A stretch of DNA of 64,000 nucleotides from Grimontia celer (GTDB taxonomy: Bacteria > Pseudomonadota > Gammaproteobacteria > Enterobacterales > Vibrionaceae), in contig NZ_FIZX01000001.1 in the NCBI RefSeq assembly GCF_900055185.1, positions 2,170,001 to 2,234,000 on the forward strand, read 5' to 3'. Below, in pieces: positions 27,400 to 36,938 of the stretch. The notes beneath the pieces are model-generated. The model was not told the origin of the DNA. It was given only the letters and a program-made list of their open reading frames with translations, and searched no databases. The number at the start of each line of letters is the position of its first letter. Position 1 is the first letter of the stretch. Made by a program: the position numbers and the translations under genes.

Positions 27400-28137
27400 T
27401 TATCCCCTTTCAACCAGCTCACGGACCCAAGGGCGGTGTGCTTCACGTTGTAGTATTTTGTTTTTCAATCCCATCAGCGATACAGCGCCGAAGAACAGAG
27501 CAAAGCCAAGGATATTCAGAAGCAGTGGCCACAGCATCTCTGGTGCAATGGAAGGTTTCGCAAATTTGGTGATAGTTGCGCCCTGATGCAGCGTATTCCA
27601 CCACTCAACAGAGAAGTGAATGATAGGCAGGTTAATGACACCTACAATCGCCAAAATACCGGCTGCGCGACCGGCAGTGCGATCATCGTCAAAGGCGTTA
27701 TATAGGGCAATCACGCCAAGGTACAGGAAAAGCAGAATCAACTCAGAAGTCAGGCGCGCATCCCACACCCACCAAGCACCCCACATAGGCTTACCCCATA
27801 TTGCACCAGTCACCAAAGCGATAAAGGTGAATACTGCACCAACTGGTGCCATCGCAGCGGCTGCCCAGTCCGAAGTTTTGATTTGCCAAACCAAGCCGAT
27901 AAATGCTGCAATCGCCATCGACATGTATGCGCCCATTGACCAGATGGCCGCAGGAACATGAATGTAGATGATTCGGAAACTGTCCCCTTGTTGGTAGTCT
28001 GACGGCGCAAATGCCAGTCCCCAAACGGTACCGGTGATCAGTGACAGTACTGCCAATACCGCAAACCACGGCAACAGCGTGTTACACAGTTGGTAGGTTG
28101 CCTCGGGCTTGGCATATGGATGAAGCCATTTCCACAT
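27400..28137 (-). CDS. ccmC: Heme transporter/handling protein CcmC
   Basis: Six-helix inner-membrane protein that loads heme onto CcmE. 245 residues with the WWD motif WGAWWVWDARLTSELILLFL and the flanking histidines (IIYIHVPAAIWSMG, INLPIIHFSVEWWNTLHQG). A 57-bp gap holding a small hairpin separates it from ccmB. Confidence 0.95.
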   Translation of the reverse strand: MWKWLHPYAKPEATYQLCNTLLPWFAVLAVLSLITGTVWGLAFAPSDYQQGDSFRIIYIHVPAAIWSMGAYMSMAIAAFIGLVWQIKTSDWAAAAMAPVGAVFTFIALVTGAIWGKPMWGAWWVWDARLTSELILLFLYLGVIALYNAFDDDRTAGRAAGILAIVGVINLPIIHFSVEWWNTLHQGATITKFAKPSIAPEMLWPLLLNILGFALFFGAVSLMGLKNKILQREAHRPWVRELVERG

Positions 28138-28164
28138 TGCAAATATCGCTCTCAGTTAATATGA

Positions 28165-28180
28165 AGGGTCTGCTGACCCT
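28165..28180 (-). other. Small hairpin between ccmB and ccmC
   Basis: Perfect 6-bp stem AGGGTC / GACCCT with a TGCT loop in the only sizeable gap of the ccm operon. There is no T tract on the reverse strand, so it is not a standard terminator; it may be a processing or mRNA-stability element. Confidence 0.35.
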
Positions 28181-28194
28181 ATTAATAATTAGTA

Positions 28195-28863
28195 TTATTG
28201 GACGCTCACCCGTAGGGCCGCAGACACGGCAAACGGAGAAAGCGTGGCCGAACCTGCCAGCATTGCGCCCATGATGGCAAGCTGACCGTTAATTGGAAAT
28301 CCTCCAGCGGCCATATCAATCGCAGATGTCGCGAAGATAAGAACCGGAATAAACAACGGAAGGACTAAAAGGCTTAGCAGCGCGCCACCTTTTCGTAGAC
28401 CTACCGTCAGCGCTACACCTATCGCGCCAAGAAAGCTCAATGTTGGCGTGCCAAGTAACAAGGTGAGCACCACCGCTTTATATGCTTCCCAGTCTAATGA
28501 CAGTAATACCGCTAGAAGCGGACTTATGATCAAAAGTGGTAAGCCAGTCAGTAACCAGTGCGCAATAATTTTCGCAAACACCAGAACTGATAAAGGTTCT
28601 GGCATCAATAACATCTGCTCAAGTGAGCCATCCATAAAATCATCGCGGAACAGTCTGTCTAACGACAAGACTGCCGCTAACAGAGCAGCTACCCAGATAA
28701 TACCGGGTGCGATTTCTGCCAGGAGATTCGGCCCGGGACCAACGCCCAATGGAAACAACGTGATGACGATGATGAAAAACCATAGCGGGTTCAGCATGTC
28801 GGACTGACGGCGAAACGCGACGAGAAGCTCTCGGCGGATCATGTGAAACATAGCAGATCCCAT
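28195..28863 (-). CDS. ccmB: Heme exporter membrane subunit CcmB
   Basis: Permease partner of the CcmA ATPase, which releases holo-CcmE from CcmC. 222 residues, six membrane helices, with the conserved NPLWFFIIVITLFPLGVGP, DGSLEQMLLMPEPLSVLV and LLLGTPTLSFLGAIGVALTV blocks. The start ATG shares a base with the ccmA stop (TAATG). A second ATG four codons on (MFHMIRRELL) is closer to the E. coli start and is a possible alternative. Confidence 0.95.
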   Translation of the reverse strand: MGSAMFHMIRRELLVAFRRQSDMLNPLWFFIIVITLFPLGVGPGPNLLAEIAPGIIWVAALLAAVLSLDRLFRDDFMDGSLEQMLLMPEPLSVLVFAKIIAHWLLTGLPLLIISPLLAVLLSLDWEAYKAVVLTLLLGTPTLSFLGAIGVALTVGLRKGGALLSLLVLPLFIPVLIFATSAIDMAAGGFPINGQLAIMGAMLAGSATLSPFAVSAALRVSVQ

Positions 28864-29477
28864 TACGCCCCCAACCTGATCCGACGCAACAATGGGTTGC
28901 CTTCGAACATATCTTGATGGGTTGTAAACAACACCATGCCTCCATCATTTACATGCTGTTCAAAAAGGTTCTCTAATACCTTCACGCCCTGTTTATCAAT
29001 CGCTGTAAGCGGCTCATCCAAAATCCAGAGTTTGGATTGGCTAATCCAAAGTCGTGCTAAGGCTACCCGGCGATTTTGACCTGCAGATAGTTGAGCAGCC
29101 GGTACATCTTCACGACCCGCCAAACCCACTCTGGCAAGGGCTTCCCAAAGTCTCTCTTCATTCTCTTCACCATGCATACGCTGGTAAAACGCCAAATTTT
29201 CAAACGCGGTCATTTCACGCTTTACACCCGTGCTATGACCTAGAAACAGTAGATTGCTATAAAACTCTTCACGGGCTTTATTGACCAATTCTCCATCCCA
29301 GAGTACATCCCCAGACTCTGCCAGCCCTAGCCCGGCAATGATCCGTAAGAGTGTGGTTTTACCTGCGCCGTTTGGACCTTCAATTTGGACAAGATCACCG
29401 GATGACAACGTAAAACTGAGATCTTCAAACAGCACCCTTTCATCACGGATACTGCTGAGCTCGCGCACTTCCAACAT
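28863..29477 (-). CDS. ccmA: Cytochrome c biogenesis ATP-binding protein CcmA
   Basis: ABC-type ATPase of the CcmABCD complex. 204 residues with Walker A GPNGAGKTTLL, signature LSAGQNRRVALARL, Walker B LWILDEPLTAID and the H-loop FTTHQDM. First gene of ccmABCDEFGHI; its promoter must lie in the 167-bp gap shared with the divergent FliK-like gene. Confidence 0.95.
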   Translation of the reverse strand: MLEVRELSSIRDERVLFEDLSFTLSSGDLVQIEGPNGAGKTTLLRIIAGLGLAESGDVLWDGELVNKAREEFYSNLLFLGHSTGVKREMTAFENLAFYQRMHGEENEERLWEALARVGLAGREDVPAAQLSAGQNRRVALARLWISQSKLWILDEPLTAIDKQGVKVLENLFEQHVNDGGMVLFTTHQDMFEGNPLLRRIRLGA

Positions 29478-29644
29478 GAGAAATTAGCTTTCCCGATAAA
29501 GTTATGAAAAATTTGCCCGATAATACCATAGAGGCGTTTAAAGTCGTTAGCCGCGAGGTCTCGCTAATGTCACTCAAGCAATCAAATCCTACTGATTGAT
29601 GAGGTCTGGGTATATGCGCTAAGCGTTAATAATTGTGAGTAAAT

Positions 29645-30424
29645 ATGAAAATCGACAATATCAATCACATCAATACATTAACGCAGGAAACATTCAAAAA
29701 TGTTCCAGTAAAAAGCTTGCTCGAAATGGGTAAGCCACTCCAACCATCCGGCCACACAGGCAGCCTGGGTAACGGCCAGCGTTCACAGCTTTCCCAGTTA
29801 CTCGCCCTTATGCCACTTTATTCCCTGTTGCAAACAACCAAGTCGGACGCAAAAACACTCGCCCCTGTTGTCATCGCTCTTCTAAAGCAACTCACCATGC
29901 CCAGCGATAGCAAACAGGCTGCCAAATGGCTAGCCGAGCAACAGGCTGATAAAGGGTTGCTGGAAGCATTACGTCAAGCAACAGCTGCGGCAGGTGAACA
30001 AGACGGTGCAGGAAAACTTAAGTCATTACTCATGTTGATGGCTGAACAGCGCATCAACGAGCAAACCAAGCCTGGTGACTACCACTGGCTGTTCCCGTTC
30101 AGGGACAACAACCTTTCTCCGGTGCACATCAACGTCGAGAAAAAGACCGGAAGGAAAAAGAAAAAGTTGCGCTGGTGCGTCACGCTTAACCTGACTCTAG
30201 CCAAAAACCGTCACCTCACTGCGACAGCAGAACTTGAGGACAATTCCCTTTCTCTCAGCTTTTCCACCGATGCTGATGGCTTACGAAATCAGATAGAGAC
30301 TGCAATGCCCAAACTGGAGGAAAAACTTGCCCAGCATCATATTGCACTGGAGCGATGTGAGATCAACACCTTAGAGAGCGTGCAGACAGAAACCATTTCG
30401 TCAGGAGTGAATATTCAGGTATGA
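29645..30424 (+). CDS. FliK C-terminal-domain-like protein
   Basis: 259 residues. The C-terminal part (about 175-255) resembles the hook-length control domain of FliK: a beta-rich stretch LRWCVTLNLTLAKNRHLTAT followed by LSFSTDADGLRNQIETAMPK and a helix LEEKLAQHHIALE. The N-terminal two-thirds is helical and Gln/Leu-rich with no family I recognise. No signal peptide. It overlaps the next gene by 4 bp (stop/start ATGA). The full fliK lies at 49209-51161, so this is a second, shorter FliK-like protein. It and its partner are the only forward-strand genes between mlaA and the right edge. A role in export-substrate switching is an inference from family and partner. Confidence 0.65.
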   Translation: MKIDNINHINTLTQETFKNVPVKSLLEMGKPLQPSGHTGSLGNGQRSQLSQLLALMPLYSLLQTTKSDAKTLAPVVIALLKQLTMPSDSKQAAKWLAEQQADKGLLEALRQATAAAGEQDGAGKLKSLLMLMAEQRINEQTKPGDYHWLFPFRDNNLSPVHINVEKKTGRKKKKLRWCVTLNLTLAKNRHLTATAELEDNSLSLSFSTDADGLRNQIETAMPKLEEKLAQHHIALERCEINTLESVQTETISSGVNIQV

Positions 30425-30714
30425 AGAAAGCTAAAAGCGCAGTGGCGCTTAAATACGATGGTGTTAATGCGCCAAAGGTCTCTGCCAAAGGCTACGATGT
30501 GTTGGCCGAAAAGCTCATCGAAGAAATGGAGAAGAACGGCGGACTCATTCATAGTGACGAAGCCCTGATGAATTGGTTGGCTGCATTAGAAGTGGGTGAC
30601 GAAATCCCTGAACAACTCTATTTGGTGATCGCAGAGTTGATTGCTTTTGCCTGGTACTTAGACGGAAAAACCCCGCCCGGTTGGGAGGGGTCAATGGTCA
30701 ACAAAACGGTCTAA
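30421..30714 (+). CDS. Stand-alone FlhB C-terminal-domain-like protein (EscU/YscU/FlhB family)
   Basis: 97 residues resembling only the small cytoplasmic domain of FlhB: it begins VALKYDGVNAPKVSAKGYDV, matching the VALRYDSKIDKAPVVVAKGS region of the full FlhB here, and continues ELIAFAWYL like QLLAYVFQL. It has no membrane domain and no NPTH/NPEH autocleavage tetrapeptide, so it looks like the post-cleavage fragment made as a separate protein. Such FlhB-like small proteins exist in several bacteria. It is cotranslated with the FliK-like gene. Confidence 0.8.
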   Translation: MKKAKSAVALKYDGVNAPKVSAKGYDVLAEKLIEEMEKNGGLIHSDEALMNWLAALEVGDEIPEQLYLVIAELIAFAWYLDGKTPPGWEGSMVNKTV

Positions 30715-30730
30715 TGTTTTAGGTATCAGA

Positions 30731-31156
30731 TTAGCGCGTCATACGCTGCTTTCGGATATTCAGAAGAAGCTCTGCTTCTGCTTTCGGCAGGTCACATTCT
30801 TCCATCAACTCCCGAAGATCCGCCCCAAGCTCTACCATCTTACTGGCACGGCTGTATAGGCGACCATCTGGGTCCTGCATTTCCATCTCGTTTTGCTTAT
30901 CGAGCAACTCATCAAAGCGCTGCGACAGTTCCGCAAGCTTTTGGCTCATGCCAATGGAGCCCGCACGCAATTCGTTGAATTGCTTAGACAGGCTCTCTTG
31001 TTGCTGACGGGCATTTTTATAAAGTAGCTCCATGGCTTGGAATTTCGCCTCCAAACTCTGGCGGGCTTTCTTTTCCCGTCTTAGCATCAGCAAGGCAACC
31101 ACCGCAACGCTCAATGAAACGCCCAGTGGTAACCATTGCAACACAAGGTCGAGCAT
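30731..31156 (-). CDS. DUF2802-type protein at the end of the chemotaxis operon
   Basis: 141 residues: an N-terminal membrane helix (VLQWLPLGVSLSVAVVALLML), a long coiled coil (about 25-95, rich in Gln, Glu, Leu) and a C-terminal MVELGADLRELMEECDLPKAEAE-type helical motif. I believe it belongs to DUF2802, found at this place in Vibrio chemotaxis loci; the function is unknown to me. The start ATG overlaps the cheW stop (TAATG), giving MLDLVLQW; the longer reading inside cheW was rejected. Convergent with the FlhB-like gene. Confidence 0.75.
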   Translation of the reverse strand: MLDLVLQWLPLGVSLSVAVVALLMLRREKKARQSLEAKFQAMELLYKNARQQQESLSKQFNELRAGSIGMSQKLAELSQRFDELLDKQNEMEMQDPDGRLYSRASKMVELGADLRELMEECDLPKAEAELLLNIRKQRMTR

Positions 31157-31644
31157 TACAGCATTGCCATCTCTGACCACTCTTCATCAGAGAGCAGTTT
31201 GTTCAGATCAACCAAGATCAGCAAGTGACCATTACGGTTGCTGACACCCTGGATAAACTTGGCGCTTTCATCGGTACCCACACTTGGTGTAGTGTCAATT
31301 TCAGATGTCTTGAGGTAAACGACCTCAGCCACACTGTCGACCATAATACCAATGACCTGAGATTCCGCTTCAATCACGATCACTCGGGTGTTGTCAGACA
31401 CTTCACCTTGGGCAAGGCCGAAACGTGAACGGGTGTCGATAACTGTCACTACGTTACCGCGAAGGTTGATGATGCCAAGAACATAGTCTGGCGCACCTGG
31501 TACCGGCGCGATTTCGGTGTAGCGCAATACTTCCCGAACCTGCATAACGTTAATGCCGTAGGTTTCGTCTTCCAGCTGGAAAGTCACCCACTGCAAGACT
31601 TCGTCATTCACGTTTTCTTTTTGAACTTCAGCTACCTGAGACAT
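31156..31644 (-). CDS. cheW: Chemotaxis coupling protein CheW
   Basis: Links chemoreceptors to the CheA kinase in the polar arrays. 162 residues forming one CheW domain: QWVTFQLEDETYGINVMQV at the start, then GAPDYVLGIINLRGNVVTVI, the strongest family block. Located between parP and the DUF2802-type gene, cotranscribed. Confidence 0.95.
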   Translation of the reverse strand: MSQVAEVQKENVNDEVLQWVTFQLEDETYGINVMQVREVLRYTEIAPVPGAPDYVLGIINLRGNVVTVIDTRSRFGLAQGEVSDNTRVIVIEAESQVIGIMVDSVAEVVYLKTSEIDTTPSVGTDESAKFIQGVSNRNGHLLILVDLNKLLSDEEWSEMAML

Positions 31645-31677
31645 TTATTTTCCTCTTTTCGTGCTGTGCTGCGTCAC

Positions 31678-32823
31678 TTACGCCAACGCATTGGCATCAA
31701 TACCCTGATTCAGCATGGCAATCAGCGCTTCGACGTGGATCAAGGCGCACATTTTTTCTTTGACTAATCCGGCCAACCAAGGCCGTTTGCCAGCTTGTTC
31801 GCGCCATCGCACTTGTTCACCATTGAGTGACTCTGTCCCGAGGAGGGCATCACAAGCCAAGCCCCATTTACTGTCACCCAAGATCACAATATAACTATAG
31901 TCATCGCGATGGCTGTTATCCGCTATTTTTTCCGGCATCACCCATTTGGCAGTATCTACTACATCCAACTGCTGATCCCGTTCAGTCTGGAGGCCCAGAT
32001 ACCAGTCCGGCCTTCCTATCAAGTGATTGCAATCTTCGAGTTTATGAATCCCGCCCAACTCAGCCAGGGGAACGGCGTATGTCACGCCAAACGACTCAAA
32101 GAACAACACCTGAAACGCATACTCAGAAGCAATGTTTTGCCAAGGTGGCGCAATGTCTTCATCAGCCTGAGTTTCTGGCTCACTAGCGGTTTCAGTCTCT
32201 GTATCGACAGAATCGGTCACTTCTTCAGTAACAGTTTCCTCAATTGCGACCTCAACCTCAGGCTCGGCAACAACTTCCGCCTCTACAGCTTCTTCCACCA
32301 TTGCTTGAACATCGGTTTCCACAATGGTTTCAACGACTGGCTCCACGACCGCTTCTACCTCAACGGTAGTCTCGACGTCAGTTTCTACAGCCGCTTCGAC
32401 ATCAACCGCAGCTTCTGTGACGGTCTCAGTCTCTAAGACAGTTTCGGTTTCTACCTCAACCTCTATGTCTGTTTCTGTCTCAGTCAGCGCTTCAGTATAG
32501 GTTTCAACAGCCTGTTCACTGTTAACGATCACTTCCGTATCTGTCGATTCCTCGACTTCTACTTCCATGTCTTCATCAAGCTTGAGCTGACTAAGCAGTT
32601 TCTCTACCGAAGACAAGTCACGTTTGTCTTTGGTCAGCGTCGCGCCGCTGAATTTTTCAACCGGTTCCATCACCACTGGCTGAGGTTTCAGCGCAACACT
32701 GTCCTCTTCGGCCTGTGGCGTCACATCCGTGTCATGCTGCTGAGAAAAGTAATCTTCTTCCAACAGTGCATCAAAATAGTCATCCAGCGCCTGAACACTG
32801 GATAAGGCACGGCTATCTTTCAT
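31678..32823 (-). CDS. parP: Polar chemotaxis array protein ParP (CheW-like domain)
   Basis: In Vibrio, ParP binds CheA and ParC and keeps signalling arrays at the cell pole. 381 residues. The N-terminal helix ALSSVQALDDYFDALLEEDY is followed by an extreme Thr/Glu/Val-rich linker (about residues 85-235) built from ETET/VEVE/VETDV units. The C-terminal CheW-like domain (from about 250) has FESFGVTYAVPLAELGGIH. Start ATG at 32823 lies inside the last codons of parC (11-bp overlap), giving MKDSRALSSVQ; the longer reading was rejected. Identification rests on the CheW-like domain plus the neighbouring parC. Confidence 0.87.
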   Translation of the reverse strand: MKDSRALSSVQALDDYFDALLEEDYFSQQHDTDVTPQAEEDSVALKPQPVVMEPVEKFSGATLTKDKRDLSSVEKLLSQLKLDEDMEVEVEESTDTEVIVNSEQAVETYTEALTETETDIEVEVETETVLETETVTEAAVDVEAAVETDVETTVEVEAVVEPVVETIVETDVQAMVEEAVEAEVVAEPEVEVAIEETVTEEVTDSVDTETETASEPETQADEDIAPPWQNIASEYAFQVLFFESFGVTYAVPLAELGGIHKLEDCNHLIGRPDWYLGLQTERDQQLDVVDTAKWVMPEKIADNSHRDDYSYIVILGDSKWGLACDALLGTESLNGEQVRWREQAGKRPWLAGLVKEKMCALIHVEALIAMLNQGIDANALA

Positions 32824-33592
32824 CCTGTTCAAGTCGCTCCAGATAAGAGAGCAGCGTTTTGTAGGCAAACACGCCGCGACAGTTTTTTGCGTAATACGAT
32901 GGCGGCATGTGCTTTAAACTTGCATCGCGGAATTTTGTATCGATTGGCACTGCTGACGTCCAAATCTGATCCGGGTAACGCACCTTGAGCTCTTGAAGCG
33001 TTTCAAGAGATGCACGGGTACGTTTGTCGTACATGGTTGGGACAATACAAACTTTGAACGCTGATGCCCGGGACTTTTGCATGATCTGCAACGTGCGCAC
33101 CATGCGTTCAAGGCCTTTCATCGCCAGAAATTCCGTTTGAACCGGGATAAGAATGCGATTGCTTGCTGCCAACGCGTTAACCATCATGACACCTAGAATA
33201 GGTGGACAATCAATTAAGGCGTAATCGTATTCTTCTTCAAGACATGCCAGCGTTTTCTTCAGCATCAAGCCCATACCACCGCGGTTGCCCATGGCACGAT
33301 CGAGCGTCGCCAGTGACATGTGCGATGGGAGAATATCAAGATTTTTGTATTCGGTATTGAGGATCAGCGGTTTAACCGTATCACGGTTGATAGCCTGCAA
33401 TTGGAACAGATCGAACAAGGTACGGGGCAACTGCTCCGAATCGTAATTCAGATAGGTTGTCAGCGACGCATGCGGATCGGTGTCGATCAGCAAGACTCGC
33501 TTGTTCTTTTCACTGAGAAGCCCAGCGAGGGTAATGGTGGTGGTGGTTTTCCCCACACCCCCTTTCTGGTTTGCAATGCTCCAGACTATCAC
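32813..33592 (-). CDS. parC: ParA-like ATPase ParC for polar positioning of chemotaxis arrays
   Basis: 259-residue ParA/MinD-type ATPase with deviant Walker A QKGGVGKTTTTITLAGL, Walker A' in LIDTDPHASL, and Walker B in DYALIDCPPILG. There is no ParB partner gene nearby and it sits between cheB and parP, so it is the chemotaxis ParC of Vibrio rather than a chromosome partition ParA. It overlaps parP, and follows cheB by 9 bp. Confidence 0.9.
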   Translation of the reverse strand: MIVWSIANQKGGVGKTTTTITLAGLLSEKNKRVLLIDTDPHASLTTYLNYDSEQLPRTLFDLFQLQAINRDTVKPLILNTEYKNLDILPSHMSLATLDRAMGNRGGMGLMLKKTLACLEEEYDYALIDCPPILGVMMVNALAASNRILIPVQTEFLAMKGLERMVRTLQIMQKSRASAFKVCIVPTMYDKRTRASLETLQELKVRYPDQIWTSAVPIDTKFRDASLKHMPPSYYAKNCRGVFAYKTLLSYLERLEQDER

Positions 33593-33601
33593 AGCCGCTC
33601 C

Positions 33602-34744
33602 TTAAACGAGGTTGAGCTCAACGAGAATACGCTCGGTGATGCGGTCCAACGGCAAGTCTTCGGTTGATATTCCCGCTTTAGCAACAGCTTGCGGCATACC
33701 GTAAACAACACAGCTATCTTCGTCCTGTGCCCATACCGTTGAACCTTGTTGTTTCAACAATCTTGCACCGTCTCGGCCATCTGCGCCCATTCCTGTCAAT
33801 ACCATCGACAACACTTTGTCGTTGTAGACTTTGGCTGCAGAGCCGAAGGTTACATCCACGCACGGCTTGTAATTCATACGATCGCCGCCGTCAATAATTT
33901 TCACACGAGCAGCCCCCGGGCGTCCATCGATCATCATCTGCATACCACCTGGTGCCAAATATGCGGTACCCGGTTGCAGAGGATCACCGTCTTGCGCTTC
34001 TTTTACTGATATTTTGCATAGACCATTGAGACGCTGTGCAAAAGCAGCAGTAAAAGTAGACGGCATATGCTGGATGAGCACGATAGGCAATGGGAAGTTC
34101 GCCGGCAGTCCACTCAGCACTTTTTGCAGCGCAACTGGCCCACCGGTTGAGGTCCCAATCGCAACGAGCTGATAGCGTTTTCCGCTTGCTTTGAAACGTG
34201 CTGGCGATGATGCAGGTCTCACCGCTGGTGCAGCAGGTGCACCGCCCGTCGATGGACGGACTGGCGCACGCGCTGTCGGTGCGGCAGCGGTTGCTGGTGC
34301 AGCAGTTGCAGGCCGAGCAGCCGGTGCGGGTCTGCGCATGAACGCGCGCTTACGAGCAATTTCGCTCACGCGCTGTTGCAGCAGACTGACCGCTTCATCA
34401 CGGTTACGTGCGATGTCTTCGAATTTCTTTGGCAGGAAGTCGAGCGCCCCTGCATCCAACGCATCTAACGTGGCTTTTGCCCCGTCATGCGTTAACGAAG
34501 AAAACATCAGAATCGGCGTAGGATTATTCTGCATGATCTCACGAACTGCAGTAATACCGTCCATCACAGGCATTTCGATGTCCATGGTAATGACATCAGG
34601 TTTTAGCTGTGCTGCCTTTTCAACTGCGTCTTTCCCGTTAACTGCACAGTCGATGACTTGAAGGCGAGGATCCCCGTTAATAATTTCACTAACACGGCGG
34701 CGGAAAAAACTTGAATCGTCCACCACCAAAACTTTCACTGCCAT
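33602..34744 (-). CDS. cheB: Chemotaxis response regulator and protein-glutamate methylesterase CheB
   Basis: Removes methyl groups from, and deamidates, chemoreceptors after phosphorylation by CheA. 380 residues: receiver domain [15 protein letters not shown] with phospho-Asp in [13 protein letters not shown], an Ala/Pro-rich linker (about 155-200), and the methylesterase domain with the catalytic Ser ([13 protein letters not shown]), His ([13 protein letters not shown]) and Asp ([13 protein letters not shown]). Start ATG 34744 ([10 protein letters not shown]) has AAGGA upstream; an upstream in-frame reading was rejected. Confidence 0.95.
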   Translation of the reverse strand: MAVKVLVVDDSSFFRRRVSEIINGDPRLQVIDCAVNGKDAVEKAAQLKPDVITMDIEMPVMDGITAVREIMQNNPTPILMFSSLTHDGAKATLDALDAGALDFLPKKFEDIARNRDEAVSLLQQRVSEIARKRAFMRRPAPAARPATAAPATAAAPTARAPVRPSTGGAPAAPAVRPASSPARFKASGKRYQLVAIGTSTGGPVALQKVLSGLPANFPLPIVLIQHMPSTFTAAFAQRLNGLCKISVKEAQDGDPLQPGTAYLAPGGMQMMIDGRPGAARVKIIDGGDRMNYKPCVDVTFGSAAKVYNDKVLSMVLTGMGADGRDGARLLKQQGSTVWAQDEDSCVVYGMPQAVAKAGISTEDLPLDRITERILVELNLV

Positions 34745-34760
34745 GTCGTTCCTTATGATT

Positions 34761-36929
34761 TTATCGACCAGCGTATCGCTTGAGCAGATTCGGCACGTCA
34801 AGAATCAATGCAATGTGGCCATCACTGGTGATGGTTGCACCCGCCATACCTGGCGTACCTTGCAACAACTCGTCCAGTGGTTTGATTACCACTTCTTCTT
34901 GACCAATCAACGAATCAACCACGAATGCGACTGGCTGGTGTCCCATCTGGATGATGACCACGTGGCCAGTCTCTCGATTCGTCGAGCGACTTGGGCACAG
35001 CCAATCCTGCAGATAGAACAGCGGAATTGCTTTTTCCCGGACGATAAGCGTGAGCTGACCATCAACGGTGTTTGTCTTCGACAAATCCAAGCTGATAATT
35101 TCGTTTACGTTCGACAATGGGAACGCAAATGGATTATTACCAATACCCACCATCAGCGTCGGCAGAATTGCCAGTGTCAAAGGCACTTTGATAGAGATAA
35201 TGGTGCCGCGGCCCAATTCTGAGTCGATAGAAATCGTACCGTTCAGTTGGGTAATCGCCGTTTTCACCACGTCCATGCCCACACCACGGCCAGAGATATC
35301 TGAAATCTCGGTTTTGGTAGAGAAACCCGCCGCGAAGATCAAGTTGTAGGCTTCAGTGTCGCTTAGACGTGCTGCGGCATCGGCATCCATTACGCCACGC
35401 TCTACCGCGATAGAACGCAATTTCTCTGCATCCATACCGCCACCATCATCTTCGATGGTCAGCAGAATGTGGTCACCTTCCTGCGAAGCAGCAAGGGTGA
35501 TGGTACCTGTGCGCGGTTTGCCTTTTTCCTCACGGACATCCGGCATTTCAATGCCGTGGTCAACCGAGTTTCGTACCAAGTGAACCATTGGGTCCGCAAG
35601 TGCCTCAACCAGGTTTTTATCCAAGTCGGTTTCTTCACCGCGCATTTCGAGCACGATGTCTTTTTTCAAGCTTCGTGCAAGGTCACGTACAACGCGTGGG
35701 AAGCGACCAAACACCTTCTTAATTGGCTGCATACGCGTTTGCATGACAGCGCCTTGAAGGTCAGCAGTGACAACATCAAGGTTGGTCACCGCTTTCGCCA
35801 TGTTTTCGTCGTCGCTGCTCGCACCCAAGCTCACCAGACGGTTACGCACCAGTACCAGCTCACCCACCATATTCATGATGGTGTCTAGGGTAGAGGTGTT
35901 AACACGTACAGTTTGTTCAACCTGAGGTGCTGGTGGCTTTTTGTCGTCAGCTTTTGCTGGCGGCTTAGCAGCCGGCGCAGGCGGTTTCGCTGCCGCAGGC
36001 TCAGCTTTAGGAGCTGGCGCTGGTGCAGGTTTTGGCTCTGCTTTTGGTGGAGGCGGAGGTGGTGCTGAAGCAGCAGGCGCGGCACCACTCGCAATTGGAC
36101 TCTTACCTTTGCCGTGTAAATCGTCCAAAAGCTTTTCAAACTCGTCGTCAGTGATTTCATCACTGGCAGGGCTTTCTACAGACGCATTTTGTGGTGGTGG
36201 TGTTGCGGCTTCCGCAGCTCCACCAGCCAGTGGACCTTTGCCTGAGCCGTGCAGATCGTCCAACAGTTTTTCAAACTCGTCATCTGTGATGTCATCACCA
36301 CCGCCTGCGGCACCTGCATCTGCGGCAGGTGCAGGCGCGCTTCCGCCCGCTTGTGGTCCTTTGCCCGAACCATGCAGCTCATCCAGAAGACGGTCAAATT
36401 CGTCATCTGTAATTTCATCAACAGAATCACCAGCAATCGCTTCGCCGCCTTCAGCAGGCGCCTCAGCAACGACTTCTGGTTCTGGTTCCGGCTCGGGTTC
36501 TGGCGCAGGTGCAGCCGCTTCTACCGCTTCATCTTCTGAAGCAGGACGACTGTATCTGTGGAGTGCTTCAATGAGTGCAGGATCGGCCGCGGGCACCGGT
36601 TCGCGCTCTTGCACACAAGCAAACTGCTCGTTAACGGTATCCAACGACTGGAGGATGGTGTCCATCACTTCCGGCGTTAATTCACGTCCGCCATTACGCA
36701 GATTATCAAAGATGTTTTCTGCACCGTGGCAGGTTTCAACCAGCTCGGTGAGCGACAGGAAGCCTGCACCACCTTTGACGGTATGGAAACCACGGAATAT
36801 TGCATTGAGCAGGTCTCTATCATCTGGTGATTTTTCCAGGTCGACCAATTGCTCGGACAACAACTCCAAAATCTCACCGGCTTCAATTAAGAAGTCCTGG
36901 AGGATTTCTTCATCCATTTCAAAACTCAT
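34761..36929 (-). CDS. cheA: Chemotaxis histidine kinase CheA
   Basis: Sensor kinase that phosphorylates CheY and CheB. 722 residues: the Hpt domain (phospho-His49 in [12 protein letters not shown]); an acidic Pro/Ala-rich linker with three copies of a [20 protein letters not shown] repeat (residues about 173-192, 214-233 and 259-278); a Pro/Lys-rich segment; the dimerisation helices; the HATPase domain ([30 protein letters not shown]); and a CheW-like domain. No ordinary CheY-binding P2 domain is evident between the Hpt and dimerisation domains. In Vibrio the linker includes a region that binds ParP, and I infer the repeats could be part of it. Confidence 0.96.
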   Translation of the reverse strand: MSFEMDEEILQDFLIEAGEILELLSEQLVDLEKSPDDRDLLNAIFRGFHTVKGGAGFLSLTELVETCHGAENIFDNLRNGGRELTPEVMDTILQSLDTVNEQFACVQEREPVPAADPALIEALHRYSRPASEDEAVEAAAPAPEPEPEPEPEVVAEAPAEGGEAIAGDSVDEITDDEFDRLLDELHGSGKGPQAGGSAPAPAADAGAAGGGDDITDDEFEKLLDDLHGSGKGPLAGGAAEAATPPPQNASVESPASDEITDDEFEKLLDDLHGKGKSPIASGAAPAASAPPPPPPKAEPKPAPAPAPKAEPAAAKPPAPAAKPPAKADDKKPPAPQVEQTVRVNTSTLDTIMNMVGELVLVRNRLVSLGASSDDENMAKAVTNLDVVTADLQGAVMQTRMQPIKKVFGRFPRVVRDLARSLKKDIVLEMRGEETDLDKNLVEALADPMVHLVRNSVDHGIEMPDVREEKGKPRTGTITLAASQEGDHILLTIEDDGGGMDAEKLRSIAVERGVMDADAAARLSDTEAYNLIFAAGFSTKTEISDISGRGVGMDVVKTAITQLNGTISIDSELGRGTIISIKVPLTLAILPTLMVGIGNNPFAFPLSNVNEIISLDLSKTNTVDGQLTLIVREKAIPLFYLQDWLCPSRSTNRETGHVVIIQMGHQPVAFVVDSLIGQEEVVIKPLDELLQGTPGMAGATITSDGHIALILDVPNLLKRYAGR

Positions 36930-36938
36930 AACGCACCC

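Noticed and set aside
32813-33592. Chromosome or plasmid partition ParA
   Set aside because: No ParB gene or parS site nearby; location between cheB and a CheW-like gene identifies the chemotaxis ParC.
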